A DNA stretch of 64,000 bases from positions 62,001 to 126,000 of the forward strand of contig CBDDCC010000010.1 in the NCBI GenBank assembly GCA_965225935.1, in the 5' to 3' direction. The translations under genes and the position numbers were made by a program. The notes under the pieces were generated by a model, which ran no database searches, was not told the DNA's origin, and was given only the letters and a program-made list of their open reading frames with translations. Each line of letters begins with the position of its first letter. Positions within the stretch are counted from its first letter, which is position 1. Positions 52,181 through 61,627 of this stretch are shown here, piece by piece. The DNA is from CALJXB01 sp965225935. Lineage in GTDB: Bacteria; Pseudomonadota; Alphaproteobacteria; Kiloniellales; JAKSDN01.

Positions 52181-54613
52181 TCAGCCCTTCAGACGGGCGC
52201 CGTCGGGATCATAGGGCGGACGGGCGAGCGCCGTTGCCGGGAAGCGCTCCCCCGCCACGCCGATCTCGTAGGGCCCGGCGAGCAGGTCCGAGCGGGAGAG
52301 ATCGGGCCCGCAGGTGACGTAGCCCAGCGCCAGGGTCAGGCCCGTTCGAAAGCCGCGCCCGCCCGAGGTAGTGCGCCCGACCAGCGCGCCGTCCCGGTAG
52401 ATGGGCTCGTCGTGCAGCAAAAGGGCCTCGCCCGCGTCGGCCCGGAAGAGCAGCAGCCGTCGCCCGACGCCCGCATCCCGCTGGCGCAGCAGGGCGTCGC
52501 GGCCGAGGAAGGCGGCCGGCTTGTCGAAGGCGACGGCGAAGCCCAGCCCCGCTTCCAGCGGCGTGTCCTCGGGACCCATGTCGTGGCCCCAGTGGCGGTA
52601 GCCCTTCTCCAGGCGGCAGCCGTCGAGGCAGAGGTGCCCGGCGTGGCCGAGGCCGAAATCCGCCCCGGCCTGACACAGCGCCGCGTGGACGCCTCGCGCA
52701 AACTCCGTCGGGACATAGAGCTCCCAGCCCAACTCGCCCGCGAAGCTGACCCGGCTGGCGCGCAGGGACGCGAACCCGATCTCGATCTCCCGCGAAGTGC
52801 CGAAGGGAAAGGCCACCCTGTCCAGGTCGGCGTCGCCGACCGCCTGCAGCAGAGCCCGCGATTGGGGACCCATGACACCGATCACGGCGTAGGCCGAGGT
52901 GAGGTCATTGATGGCGACCCGCGCCTCTCCGGCTTGGCGCTTGAGCCAAGTCAGGTCCTTCACGCGGGTGGGTGCGCCGCTGACGACCCAGAAGGTCTCG
53001 TCGTCGAGGCGGGTGACAGTCACGTCGGCCTCGATGCCGCCCCGGCGGTTCAGCATCTGGGTGTAGACCAGCCGGTCCGGCGGAACTGCCAGGTCGTTGG
53101 CGCAGATCCGCTGCAGAAAGCGCTCCACGTCAGGGCCCTGCACCAGGATCTTCGTGAAAGGTGTGAGCTCGAAGAGGGCGGCCTTGTCCCTGAGGACCTC
53201 CGCCTCCCGTTCGGCGCAGGGCCACCAGGCCTGAGGGCCGTAGCTATATCGGGGCTCGGCCTCCTCCGGCGTGGCGGCGAACCAGAGGGGGCGCTCCCAG
53301 CCGGCCGGCGCGCCGAACGCGGCACCCTCGGCGGCCAGCGCGTCATGGAGCGGCGAGCGCTTTACGTCCCGGCCGGTCCGGGACTGCTTGAAGGGCCAGT
53401 GCATGTCGAACTGGTTGGCGACCGCTTCCGGCAGCCGGGCGCTCAGGAAGCGCGGCGCCGCCTCGTGCCGCTCGAAGCGGGCGAGGTCCACCTCCCAGAG
53501 GTCCATGGGCGGCTCGCCCTCGACGATCCATTCGGCGAGCGCCTTGCCGGCGCCGGCCGAGGAGACGATGCCGATGGAGTTAAAGCCGGTGGCGACGAAG
53601 TAGTTCCTGAGGTTGGGCGCCTCGCCCAGAGCCTGCCGGGTGTCGGGGGTGAAGCCCTCGGGCCCGTTCATGAAGTGCTGGATGCCGGTCCGTTCGAGGA
53701 CCGGCACCAGGTGGAGACCCGCCTCGAGGAAGGGCTCGAACTGGTCCCAGTCCTCGGGCAGCATGAGGAAGGGCGTGTCGCCCGATGGGCCGGCCGGATC
53801 CCAGGCCTTGGCATTGAACTCGAAGCCGCCAAGCACCAGCTTGCCCGCGTCCTCCTTCACGTAGATGCCGCTGTCCAGGTCGCGCACCACCGGGCAGGGA
53901 TCGGGCAGGCCCTCGACGGGCTCGCTCACCACGTACATGTGCTCGGCCGCCTGGACCGGCAGGGCGACCCCGGAGCGAGCGGCGAGGGCGCGGGACCAGA
54001 CTCCCGTGCAGTTGACCGCCACTTCGCAAGGAATGCGGCCGCCGTCGGCCAGGGTGACGGCGCTGACCGCGCCCTTCTCCTGTTCGACACCCATGACGGT
54101 GCAGTTCTCGCGGATGCGCACCCCAGCCGCCCGGGCGCCCTTGGCGTAGGCCATGCAGAGGTCGACCGGGTTGGCCTGGCCGTCCTCGCTGACCCAGAGA
54201 GCGCCCGCCAGGTCGTCGGTCCGGGCGAGCGGAAAACGCCCTGCGATCTCCGGCGACGCTATGACGCGGGCGTCGAGGCCCGCCATCTCGCCCATGGCGG
54301 CGATGCGGCGCAGCTCGCTGAGTCGCGCCTCGCTGCGGGCGATCCAGAGGCCGCCGGTGCGCCGGTAGCCGGTCGCCTGGCCGGTCTCTTCCTCCAGGCG
54401 GGCGAAGAGCTCGGTGGCGTAGATCGAGAGCCGGGTCAGGTTCATGCTGGCCCGCAAGGGGCCGACCACGCCGGCGGCGTGCCAGGAGGTGCCGCTGGTG
54501 AGCTGGTTGCGCTCCAGCAGCAGCACGTCGTCGCAGCCCAGCCGTCCCAGGTGATAGGCCAGGCTGAGCCCGATCACCCCGCCGCCGACGATCACCACCC
54601 TGGCCCGGTCCAT
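52181..54613 (-). CDS. FAD-dependent oxidoreductase with C-terminal GcvT domain, dimethylglycine/sarcosine-dehydrogenase-like (copy B)
   Basis: This 810-aa paralog of copy A has the same FAD domain (VVIVGGGVIGLSLAYHL), the WHAAG flavin-attachment motif (about 45-49) and a C-terminal GcvT domain (about 430-805). GGGGGAGG precedes the start. The two copies differ widely in sequence and probably demethylate different substrates (for example dimethylglycine versus sarcosine or another N-methyl compound). The pair forms an operon, with copy B first. Confidence 0.9.
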   Translation of the reverse strand: MDRARVVIVGGGVIGLSLAYHLGRLGCDDVLLLERNQLTSGTSWHAAGVVGPLRASMNLTRLSIYATELFARLEEETGQATGYRRTGGLWIARSEARLSELRRIAAMGEMAGLDARVIASPEIAGRFPLARTDDLAGALWVSEDGQANPVDLCMAYAKGARAAGVRIRENCTVMGVEQEKGAVSAVTLADGGRIPCEVAVNCTGVWSRALAARSGVALPVQAAEHMYVVSEPVEGLPDPCPVVRDLDSGIYVKEDAGKLVLGGFEFNAKAWDPAGPSGDTPFLMLPEDWDQFEPFLEAGLHLVPVLERTGIQHFMNGPEGFTPDTRQALGEAPNLRNYFVATGFNSIGIVSSAGAGKALAEWIVEGEPPMDLWEVDLARFERHEAAPRFLSARLPEAVANQFDMHWPFKQSRTGRDVKRSPLHDALAAEGAAFGAPAGWERPLWFAATPEEAEPRYSYGPQAWWPCAEREAEVLRDKAALFELTPFTKILVQGPDVERFLQRICANDLAVPPDRLVYTQMLNRRGGIEADVTVTRLDDETFWVVSGAPTRVKDLTWLKRQAGEARVAINDLTSAYAVIGVMGPQSRALLQAVGDADLDRVAFPFGTSREIEIGFASLRASRVSFAGELGWELYVPTEFARGVHAALCQAGADFGLGHAGHLCLDGCRLEKGYRHWGHDMGPEDTPLEAGLGFAVAFDKPAAFLGRDALLRQRDAGVGRRLLLFRADAGEALLLHDEPIYRDGALVGRTTSGGRGFRTGLTLALGYVTCGPDLSRSDLLAGPYEIGVAGERFPATALARPPYDPDGARLKG

Positions 54614-54803
54614 GGAGAGAACCTCCCCCTGCGCCCCATTCGCGGTTCCGCTTCGATCCTTGCGCGCCCCTGCCCGGTCTTCAAGGGTCGGCGGTCAACC
54701 GAGGCGGTCTCGCTCGCGAACGCAAGCAAGACTCGGATAGCGCCTGGCGTTGGAATTGCGGAACAAAGGCACGGTCGTCACCTGCATCCAAGGAGTATGT
54801 GAG

Positions 54804-55271
54804 ATGGGATTCCGCATCACCGGCTTGTCAGCCGAGCCCTTCCGGCACCTCTACGGTCTTTCGGACGCCGAGCTCGCGGCGCGCGGCGTGCTGCGCTATG
54901 GGGTGGACGGGTCGAGCGCCTACACGGACCGCATCGAGATGCGCGATGCCAGGCCCGGCGAGACGGTCCTGCTGCTGAACCATGTCTGCCAGCCTGCGGA
55001 CACGCCCTACCGGGCATCCCATGCCATCTACATCCGCGAGGGCGCCGAGGAGACCTATGTCGGCGTCGACCAGGTGCCCGAGACCATGCAGGCCTACCTC
55101 CAGTCGCTCCGCGCCTTCGACCAGGCGGGCATGCTGGTGGAGTCCGAGGTGGCCACGGGCGAGGAGGTGGGGCCGACAATCGAGCGCCTCTTCGAGAACC
55201 CTCGTACCGCCTACATCCACGCCCACAATGCCAAGCCAGGCTGCTATTCGGCCAGGATCGACCGTTGCTGA
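54804..55271 (+). CDS. DUF1203 family protein
   Basis: This 155-aa protein is of the DUF1203 type, with the typical opening MGFRITGLSAEPFRHLYGLS, the central RPGETVLLLNHVCQPADTPY and the C-terminal IHAHNAKPGCYSARIDR. Function unknown. AAGGAG eight bases upstream fixes ATG 54804; an upstream in-frame ATG at 54750 lacks support. It is divergent from the DMGDH-like pair and precedes the homocysteine-methyltransferase-family gene. Confidence 0.88.
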   Translation: MGFRITGLSAEPFRHLYGLSDAELAARGVLRYGVDGSSAYTDRIEMRDARPGETVLLLNHVCQPADTPYRASHAIYIREGAEETYVGVDQVPETMQAYLQSLRAFDQAGMLVESEVATGEEVGPTIERLFENPRTAYIHAHNAKPGCYSARIDRC

Positions 55272-55417
55272 AACGCTGATATGGGCGGCCCGGCCGGTCC
55301 ACTCGAGACCGCCGGTGCCGCCACGCGGCGGATCGCCTTTGATCCTGGCGCAAGGTCGAGCTTCGTGAGACTTTCCGGTCCTCGGGACCCCTTGTTCGAC
55401 GACAGGGCTGGAGAGTC

Positions 55418-56308
55418 GTGGTGAGCAACTACGAAAGCCTGATGCGGCGGGTGCGCGACGGCGAGCGGATCCTGATCGACGGCGCGACCGGCACGGAAGT
55501 CGAGCGCCGGGGCGTTCCGCAGCTCGACAATGCCTGGAACGGCGGCGGCGCGCTCAGCCATCCCGACATCCTGCGGGAGGTGCACCAGGACTACATTCGC
55601 CAGGGTGCCGAAATCGTCATCTCGAACACTTTCGCCACGTCACGGCACGCCTTGCGGGACGCCGATGTCGAGGCCCGTTTCGAGGCGCTCAACCGCCGCG
55701 GCGTGGAGCTGGCGGCAGAGGCCCGGCATCGCATGGAGCGGCCCGGCGTGCTGGTCGCCGGCGGCATCTCCTACTGGTCCTGGACCGGCAATCGTCCGAC
55801 CCTCTCGGCTTTGCGCAGAGATGTCGGCGCGCAGGCAGGGATCATGTCGGCCGCCGGGGCGGACCTGCTGATGCTGGAGATGATGGTCGACGTGGACCGC
55901 ATGCTGGTCACCCTCGAGGCCGCGCGCGCGAGCGGCCTGCCGGTCTGGGTCGGCTTGAGCTGCGCGCCCGACGCTGCGGGCGACCCATGCCTCCTGAACG
56001 GCGAGCCGCTGGTCGATGCCTTGGCGGCGATCGAGCAGAAGGGCGTTCCGCTGGTCAGCATCATGCACAGCGAAGTGGAGCACATCGACGGATGCCTCGA
56101 CGTCCTGCAGGAGCACTGGGCCGGGCCCATCGGCGTCTATGCGCATACCGGTCGCAAGCCGCAAAAGGCCTGGTCGTTCGAAGAGGCGATCTCGCCGAGC
56201 GGCTATGCGTCTCATTGCGAGCGCTGGCTCGGGCGCGGCGTCCAGGTCATCGGAGGATGCTGCGGTATGGGCGTCGATCACATTGCGGCTCTGCGAAAGC
56301 TGGTCTGA
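55418..56308 (+). CDS. Homocysteine S-methyltransferase family protein
   Basis: This 296-aa TIM barrel of the Hcy-binding/betaine-homocysteine methyltransferase family has IDGATGTEVERRGV at the start and the C-terminal zinc motif GGCCGMG (about 280-286). The first zinc Cys, normally in a GxNC strand, is replaced by the segment SIMHSEVEH, so zinc binding may be altered or use His. GTG 55418 (or 55421) follows GGAGAG. Close to the DMGDH-like genes, it fits transfer of methyl groups from betaine-type compounds, but the missing Cys makes another methyl donor or acceptor possible. Confidence 0.85.
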   Translation: MVSNYESLMRRVRDGERILIDGATGTEVERRGVPQLDNAWNGGGALSHPDILREVHQDYIRQGAEIVISNTFATSRHALRDADVEARFEALNRRGVELAAEARHRMERPGVLVAGGISYWSWTGNRPTLSALRRDVGAQAGIMSAAGADLLMLEMMVDVDRMLVTLEAARASGLPVWVGLSCAPDAAGDPCLLNGEPLVDALAAIEQKGVPLVSIMHSEVEHIDGCLDVLQEHWAGPIGVYAHTGRKPQKAWSFEEAISPSGYASHCERWLGRGVQVIGGCCGMGVDHIAALRKLV

Positions 56309-56517
56309 TGGCGGGCGGAAGCGTCAAAAGGAGCCTGTCCAAGTCGCGGGCACGCGCCTTCTTGTTCCCTCACCCGGCCTCGTTCGGGCACACGGGAGGC
56401 CTGCGTTCGCGCCGAATGCGCGATGTAACCGAGCGATCGAGCGAATTGATACTTCCGGCTGTCCCGGCTAAAGAATTGGCGATGGAAACCGAGACGCTTC
56501 CGGCCGGAGGCCCCTGA

Positions 56518-57378
56518 ATGCTCGAAGGCGCCATGCTGGTCTGGTTCGCCTTGACGGGCCTCAGCGTCGCCTTCGTCGTGCTCGACTCCCTGGTCAACGG
56601 GGTGACCAGCTGGGTCCAGCGCTGGGCCTGGATCCTGGTCACCCTCTACGCCGGCCCGGTCGGCGCCTTCTTCTACTTGCTGGCCTGCCGGCGGCCCTTT
56701 CCCGGCGGCCATGACGCCTTCACCCGGGCGACCTGGAAGCAGGGGCTCAACAGCGAGATGCATTGCCTGGCGGGCGACGCGACCGGCATCCTCGTCGCCG
56801 CCTCCATCGTGCCGGCCTTCGCTCTCGCCAACGGCTGGGACGTCCTGGTGGAGTACTTGGCCGGCTTCGTCTGCGGCCTTTTCGTCTTCCAGGCCCTCAT
56901 GATGAAGGGCATGTACGACGGGGACTACTGGAAGGCGGTGCGCAAGACCTTCTTTGCCGAGACCGTCTCCATGAACTTCGTCATGGCCGGCATGATCCCG
57001 GTCATGGTCGTGCTGGCCGCGGTTTGGGAAGGCTCGGAGAATCCGCTGGACCCGGCCTTCTGGTTCCGCATGAGCCTGGCGTCGGTGGTTGGCGGCCTGC
57101 TCGCCTATCCGATCAACTTCTGGCTGGTAAAGAGCCACCTCAAGCATGGCTGCATGACCCTGCCGAACGCCGACGGCCCGGCGCCGGGCCTGGGACACCG
57201 TTCGCCGGAGGGCGGTCATGGCCAGGGTGAGGCGGCCGGTGGCATGGACAAGAAGATGCCCATGGAGATGAAGGACCTGTCGACGGCCGCGAAGGGCCTG
57301 TGGATCGGGCTCTCCTTCGCCTTTCTGCTGGCTGCCCTCTGGCTGGTCTCGCGCTGGGTGCCTATCACCTTCTCCTAG
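56518..57378 (+). CDS. DUF4396 family membrane protein
   Basis: This 286-aa inner-membrane protein has about seven hydrophobic segments and the conserved NSEMHCLAGDATGILVAASI stretch (about 79-98) typical of DUF4396. A His/Met-rich loop (GLGHRSPEGGHGQGEA then GGMDKKMPMEMKD, about 220-258) before the last helix suggests metal, perhaps copper, binding. Such proteins are often near copper or respiratory genes; no transport role has been shown here. Confidence 0.85.
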   Translation: MLEGAMLVWFALTGLSVAFVVLDSLVNGVTSWVQRWAWILVTLYAGPVGAFFYLLACRRPFPGGHDAFTRATWKQGLNSEMHCLAGDATGILVAASIVPAFALANGWDVLVEYLAGFVCGLFVFQALMMKGMYDGDYWKAVRKTFFAETVSMNFVMAGMIPVMVVLAAVWEGSENPLDPAFWFRMSLASVVGGLLAYPINFWLVKSHLKHGCMTLPNADGPAPGLGHRSPEGGHGQGEAAGGMDKKMPMEMKDLSTAAKGLWIGLSFAFLLAALWLVSRWVPITFS

Positions 57379-57532
57379 GCGCCACGATCCTGCGGGATCG
57401 GGGCCGGACCGAGAGGTCGGATGGATCGCGCCGCCGAAGGGGCGCCCAGCTTCACTCCGGACTTTCGCGGCCTCTCGATTGGTGGAATCATCCCGCTCCC
57501 AAATTTTTGTGCGCACCGTCTGGAGAGGGATC

Positions 57533-57889
57533 ATGGGGTTGAGGTCGATGTCTTACCGTGTCGCTGTCGGCGCTTTGTTCGCCGTCTGCCTGACCGCCGG
57601 TCTGGGCGCGCTGCCGGACCGGGCGCTGGCCCAGAGCGACGAGAGCATGCTGGACCAGGCGCAGGAGGACGCCGAGGGGGCCTGGGACGCCACCAAGGAG
57701 ACGGCGGAGGATGCCTGGGATGCCACCTCGGAGGCCGCCGAGGACGCCTGGGACGCCACTTCTGAGACCGCCGAAGAGGCCTGGGACGCGACCTCGGAGG
57801 CCGCCAGCGACGCCTGGGATGCCACCTCGGAAGGTGCCGAGGACGCCTACGACGGCACTAAGGAAGCGATCGAGAACGCGGGCGAGTGA
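57533..57889 (+). CDS. Secreted 11-residue-repeat protein (LEA/hendecad-like)
   Basis: This 118-aa protein has a Sec signal (cleavage after ALA33) and six tandem 11-residue repeats at 47-112, consensus AEDAWDATSEA. The acidic, Trp-containing amphipathic 11-mers resemble group-3 LEA and apolipoprotein-like helices, which fold on membranes or during desiccation. The mature protein is very acidic and has no catalytic motif. ATG 57533 follows GGAGAGGG; ATG 57548 is an alternative. A role in envelope stress protection is an inference. The repeats are encoded by six 33-bp DNA units. Confidence 0.8.
   Translation: MGLRSMSYRVAVGALFAVCLTAGLGALPDRALAQSDESMLDQAQEDAEGAWDATKETAEDAWDATSEAAEDAWDATSETAEEAWDATSEAASDAWDATSEGAEDAYDGTKEAIENAGE
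57671..57868 (+). repeat. Six tandem 33-bp coding repeats
   Basis: Units start at 57671, 57704, 57737, 57770, 57803 and 57836 and share GCC-TGG-GAC/T-GCC-ACC-type codons for WDAT. Some adjacent units are nearly identical at the DNA level, so copy-number variation by slippage is plausible. Confidence 0.85.
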
Positions 57890-58109
57890 GGCCGGCGGTT
57901 CCGCGTCGCGCGGGCGCGCATTCGTCCTGATCGAACGCCATCGCCGAGCTATCCGAGACGGGACGGCAGGGAAGGGCGGTTCGACGCCTGAAGGGAGGAT
58001 CGTGCCCGCTGAGGCGGCGTAGGCGCCTTCGCCCGGCTGGACTTGGCGGCAGGAAGCGCCAATAGTTGCGCATCAACTAGAGCTTGCCGTTGGTGGGGGG
58101 TGGAACGTC

Positions 58110-60698
58110 ATGGCGGGCGATCCAACGCATGCGCGTGCGCAGTCGGACGGCGCGCCCGGCAAGGCCGGCGCCAAGCCCGTCTCGGTCGACGACCAGCTGA
58201 AGGAGCTGCAGAGCTCCCGCGCGGGCCTCGCCAGCGACGAGGCGAAGCAGCGGCTCGCCAAGTACGGGCCGAACGCCATCGTCGCCAAGGAAGAGAGCCT
58301 GCTGCGCAAGCTGCTCGCCTTCTTCTGGGGGCCGATCCCCTGGATGATCGAGGTGGCGGCGGTGCTCTCCCTGCTGGTCCGGCACTGGACCGACTTCGCC
58401 ATCATCACGGTGCTGCTGCTCTACAACGCCGGCATCGGCTTCTGGCAGGAGCGCAAGGCGGCGAACGCGCTGGCGGCCCTGAAGAAGGGCCTGGCGCCCC
58501 AGGCCCACGTGAAGCGCGACGGGGCCTGGTCGACCGTCGATGCCGCGGACCTGGTGCCAGGGGACATCGTGCGCCTTCGCCTGGGCGAAATCGTGCCCGC
58601 CGACGTGACCCTGATCGACGGCGACTACATCAGTATCGATCAGGCTGCGCTCACCGGCGAATCCCTGCCCGTCAACAAGAAGGTCGGCGACACGGCCTAT
58701 TCCGGCAGCATCGCCAAGCAGGGCGAGATGGTGGCGCTGGTCACCGGGACCGGCGGCAACACCTTCTTCGGCCGCACCGCCAAGCTGGTCGCCAGCGCCG
58801 GCGCCAAGTCCCACTCCCAGCAGGCGGTGATGCGGATCGGCGACTTCCTGATCGTCACCGCCGTCGGGCTCAGCATCCTGCTGATCGGCGTCGAGCTCTA
58901 CCGGGACCTGGTGGTCCAGTCGGCCTGGCACTGGAGCGACGCGGTCGAGATCTTGCAGTTCGTGCTGATCCTGGTGATTGCCTCGATTCCGGTCGCCATG
59001 CCCGCCGTGCTCTCGGTCACCATGGCCCTCGGGGCGCTGGCGCTCTCCAGGAAGAAGGCGATCGTCTCGCGCCTGGAGGCGATCGAGGAGATGGCCGGCG
59101 TCGACGTGCTCTGCTCCGACAAGACCGGGACCCTCACCAAGAACCAGCTCACCCTCGGAGAGCCGGTGGTGTTCGGCGAGGAAAGCGCCGAGGCCTGCAT
59201 CCTGGGGGGCGCCCTGGCCTCCAAGAAGGAGGATGACGACGCCATCGACCTGGCCGTCATCGGCGGCCTGAAGGACCCCAAGGCGCTTGCCGGCTACACA
59301 CAGACCGCCTTCACGCCCTTCGATCCGGTCGGCAAGCGGACCGAGGCCACGGTCACCGACCCCGAGGGCAAGAAGCTGCGCTTCACCAAGGGCGCGCCCC
59401 AGGTGATCGCCGGCCTCTGCAAGCTCGACGGCGACATGGGCGTAAAGGCCCAGCAGGCCGTCGACACCATGGCCGACAAGGGCTTTCGGGCCCTCGGCGT
59501 CGCCCGCTCCGACGACGACGGCAAGACCTGGGCCTTCCTCGGCATCCTGCCGCTCTTCGATCCGCCGCGCGAGGACTCCAAGGAGACCATCCTGCAGGCC
59601 GAGAAGCGCGGCCTGGAGGTCAAGATGGTGACCGGCGACGACGTGGCCATCGCCAGTGAGATCGCCGGCCAGCTCGGCATGGGGACGCACATCCAGCCGG
59701 CGGGCAATCTCTTCACGGAGGGTGTCGACCCGAGCCATCCGCCGGACCAGGCGGCGCGGGCCATCGAGGCGGCGGACGGCTTCGCCCGCGTCTTTCCCGA
59801 GCACAAGTACGGCATCGTCAAGGCGCTGCAGGACCGGGGACACATCGTCGCCATGACCGGCGACGGAGTGAACGACGCGCCGGCCTTGAAGCAGGCCGAC
59901 TGCGGCATCGCCGTCAGCGGCGCGACCGACGCCGCCCGGGCCGCGGCGGCGCTGATCCTGACCGCGCCCGGGCTCTCGGTGATCATCACGGCGATCGAGG
60001 AGGCGCGCCAGATCTTCGAGCGCATCATGAGCTACACCATCTACCGCATCGCCATGACCATCGACATCATGTTCGTGGTGGTGCTGGCGACCATCTTCTT
60101 CGAGTTCCGCCCGCTGACCGCGGTCATGATCATCGCCCTCGCCCTGCTCGACGACATCCCCATCATGACCATCGCCTACGACAAGACGCGCATCGACCCG
60201 AAGCCGGTGCGCTGGCACATGGCCCGGGTGCTCTCCTGCTCGGCCGTCATGGGCATGCTGGCGGTGGCCCAGAGCTTCGGGCTGCTGCTGATCGGCATCG
60301 CCTGGATGGGTCACGCGGGCCTCCAGTCGTGGATCGCCATGGACTACCCCCATCTTCAGACCCTGCTTTTCCTGCAGCTGGTGGCGGGCGGCCACCTGAT
60401 GCTCTTCGTCGTCCGGGCCAAGACCTTCTTCCTGGCGCCGCCCCTGCCGAGCCTGCAGCTCTTTGGGGCCATCTTCGGGACCCAGGTCTTCGCGGTCCTC
60501 ATGTGCGGCTTCGGCTGGCTGGTGCCGGCGGTGCCCTGGACGCTGATCGCCCTGGTCTGGGTCTACGTGCTCGTCTGGATGTTCGTGCTCGACGTCGCCA
60601 AGCTGGGCCTCTACCGGCTGGTGGAGAACCGCGCCGCCCACCACCGCAAGCTCCTCGAAACCGTCAACCAGCCGCTGCACCCCCAGGCGACGCCTTGA
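58110..60698 (+). CDS. P-type H+-ATPase (plasma-membrane type, P3A)
   Basis: This 862-aa P-type ATPase has the actuator TGES (about 187), phosphorylation site DKTGTLT (Asp about 338) and hinge GDGVND (about 583-588), with about ten membrane helices. The overall pattern (IASIPVAMPAVLSVTMALGA before the catalytic loop; short N-domain) matches proton-pumping P3A ATPases of plants, fungi and some bacteria and archaea, not metal or K+ pumps. It would export protons using ATP. PPK2 follows 24 bp downstream in an apparent operon. Confidence 0.92.
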   Translation: MAGDPTHARAQSDGAPGKAGAKPVSVDDQLKELQSSRAGLASDEAKQRLAKYGPNAIVAKEESLLRKLLAFFWGPIPWMIEVAAVLSLLVRHWTDFAIITVLLLYNAGIGFWQERKAANALAALKKGLAPQAHVKRDGAWSTVDAADLVPGDIVRLRLGEIVPADVTLIDGDYISIDQAALTGESLPVNKKVGDTAYSGSIAKQGEMVALVTGTGGNTFFGRTAKLVASAGAKSHSQQAVMRIGDFLIVTAVGLSILLIGVELYRDLVVQSAWHWSDAVEILQFVLILVIASIPVAMPAVLSVTMALGALALSRKKAIVSRLEAIEEMAGVDVLCSDKTGTLTKNQLTLGEPVVFGEESAEACILGGALASKKEDDDAIDLAVIGGLKDPKALAGYTQTAFTPFDPVGKRTEATVTDPEGKKLRFTKGAPQVIAGLCKLDGDMGVKAQQAVDTMADKGFRALGVARSDDDGKTWAFLGILPLFDPPREDSKETILQAEKRGLEVKMVTGDDVAIASEIAGQLGMGTHIQPAGNLFTEGVDPSHPPDQAARAIEAADGFARVFPEHKYGIVKALQDRGHIVAMTGDGVNDAPALKQADCGIAVSGATDAARAAAALILTAPGLSVIITAIEEARQIFERIMSYTIYRIAMTIDIMFVVVLATIFFEFRPLTAVMIIALALLDDIPIMTIAYDKTRIDPKPVRWHMARVLSCSAVMGMLAVAQSFGLLLIGIAWMGHAGLQSWIAMDYPHLQTLLFLQLVAGGHLMLFVVRAKTFFLAPPLPSLQLFGAIFGTQVFAVLMCGFGWLVPAVPWTLIALVWVYVLVWMFVLDVAKLGLYRLVENRAAHHRKLLETVNQPLHPQATP

Positions 60699-60722
60699 GG
60701 GGTGGAAGGGAGTCGAAGAGCC

Positions 60723-61568
60723 ATGAAGTACTACGAGCGGTTCATGGTCGAACCGGGCAGCAAGGTGAGGCTCGACAGGATCGACGCCGACTTCAAGGAC
60801 AAGCACGAGTCCCACGAGGCGGCGCTGCCGGAGATCGAGAAGCACCGCCAGAAGCTGGGCGAGCTGCAGTACCGCCTCTACGCCGAGGGCAAGCGCTCGC
60901 TGCTTGTCTGCCTGCAGGCCATGGACGCCGGCGGCAAGGACGGCACGGTGAACCACGTGCTGAGCGCCATGAACCCCCAGGGGTGTTCCGTGCACGGCTT
61001 CAAGCAGCCCTCGGCCGAGGAGGCGGCTCACGACTTCCTCTGGCGCATCCACCAGGCCTGCCCCCGCCGGGGCGAGGTCGCGGTCTTCAACCGCTCCCAC
61101 TACGAGGACGTCCTGGTGGTGCGCGTGCACAACCTGGTGCCCAAGGCGGTCTGGCAGAAGCGCTACGATGACATCAACTCTTTCGAGCGGCTGCTCGCCG
61201 ACAACGGCACCCGCGTCCTCAAGTTCTACCTGCACATCTCGAAGGACGAGCAGCTGAGGCGCTTCAAGCAGCGCATCGACGACCCGGCCCGGCACTGGAA
61301 GATCAGCGACGGCGACTACGCCGAGCGGCCCTTCTGGGACGACTACCGGAAGGCCTTCGAGGCGGCGCTCGGCCGCTGCAGCACGCCGCACGCGCCCTGG
61401 TTCGTGATCCCGGCCAACCACAAGTGGTTCCGCAACCTGGCGGTCTCCCGCATCATGGTCGAGGCGCTGAAGAGCATGAACCCGCAGTTCCCCGAGCCGA
61501 CCGTCGACATCAAGGAGATCGAGGCGCGCTATCACAAGGCCGAGGATGCGGCGCGGGCGGACGGCTGA
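60723..61568 (+). CDS. ppk2: Polyphosphate kinase 2 family protein
   Basis: This 281-aa PPK2-family protein has Walker A AMDAGGKDGT (about 69-78), Walker B NRSHYEDVL (about 123-131) and the lid region KQRIDDPARHWKISDGDY. PPK2 enzymes interconvert polyphosphate and nucleoside di-/triphosphates. The length and the short N-terminal helix resemble single-domain PPK2 that phosphorylates ADP/GDP or AMP. ATG 60723 is chosen; the frame could start seven codons earlier. Its operon position after an H+-ATPase suggests ATP supply from polyphosphate (inference). Confidence 0.93.
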   Translation: MKYYERFMVEPGSKVRLDRIDADFKDKHESHEAALPEIEKHRQKLGELQYRLYAEGKRSLLVCLQAMDAGGKDGTVNHVLSAMNPQGCSVHGFKQPSAEEAAHDFLWRIHQACPRRGEVAVFNRSHYEDVLVVRVHNLVPKAVWQKRYDDINSFERLLADNGTRVLKFYLHISKDEQLRRFKQRIDDPARHWKISDGDYAERPFWDDYRKAFEAALGRCSTPHAPWFVIPANHKWFRNLAVSRIMVEALKSMNPQFPEPTVDIKEIEARYHKAEDAARADG

Positions 61569-61627
61569 CGCCATGGGCCCGGTGATCGGGCTTCGGTCGG
61601 CCGGACGGTGAGGGACGGGACCGCGCC

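Noticed and set aside
50235..54802. Two long plus-strand frames (659 and 796 codons) opposite the DMGDH-like genes
   Set aside because: Antisense shadows of the two oxidoreductase genes, with no ribosome-binding sites or recognisable domains.
55272..55417. Possible SAM or SAH riboswitch upstream of the homocysteine-methyltransferase homolog
   Set aside because: No recognisable SAM-I, SAM-II or SAH aptamer core in the 146-bp leader.
57671..57868. CRISPR-like periodic repeat
   Set aside because: The 33-bp periodicity is contiguous, without spacers, and in frame with a protein of 11-residue repeats.
58077..61574. Minus-strand open frame of 1165 codons antisense to the H+-ATPase and PPK2 genes
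   Set aside because: It mirrors the codon bias of the sense genes, is rich in Arg/His/Val/Gly and has no family motif; the sense strand has clear P-type ATPase and PPK2 motifs.
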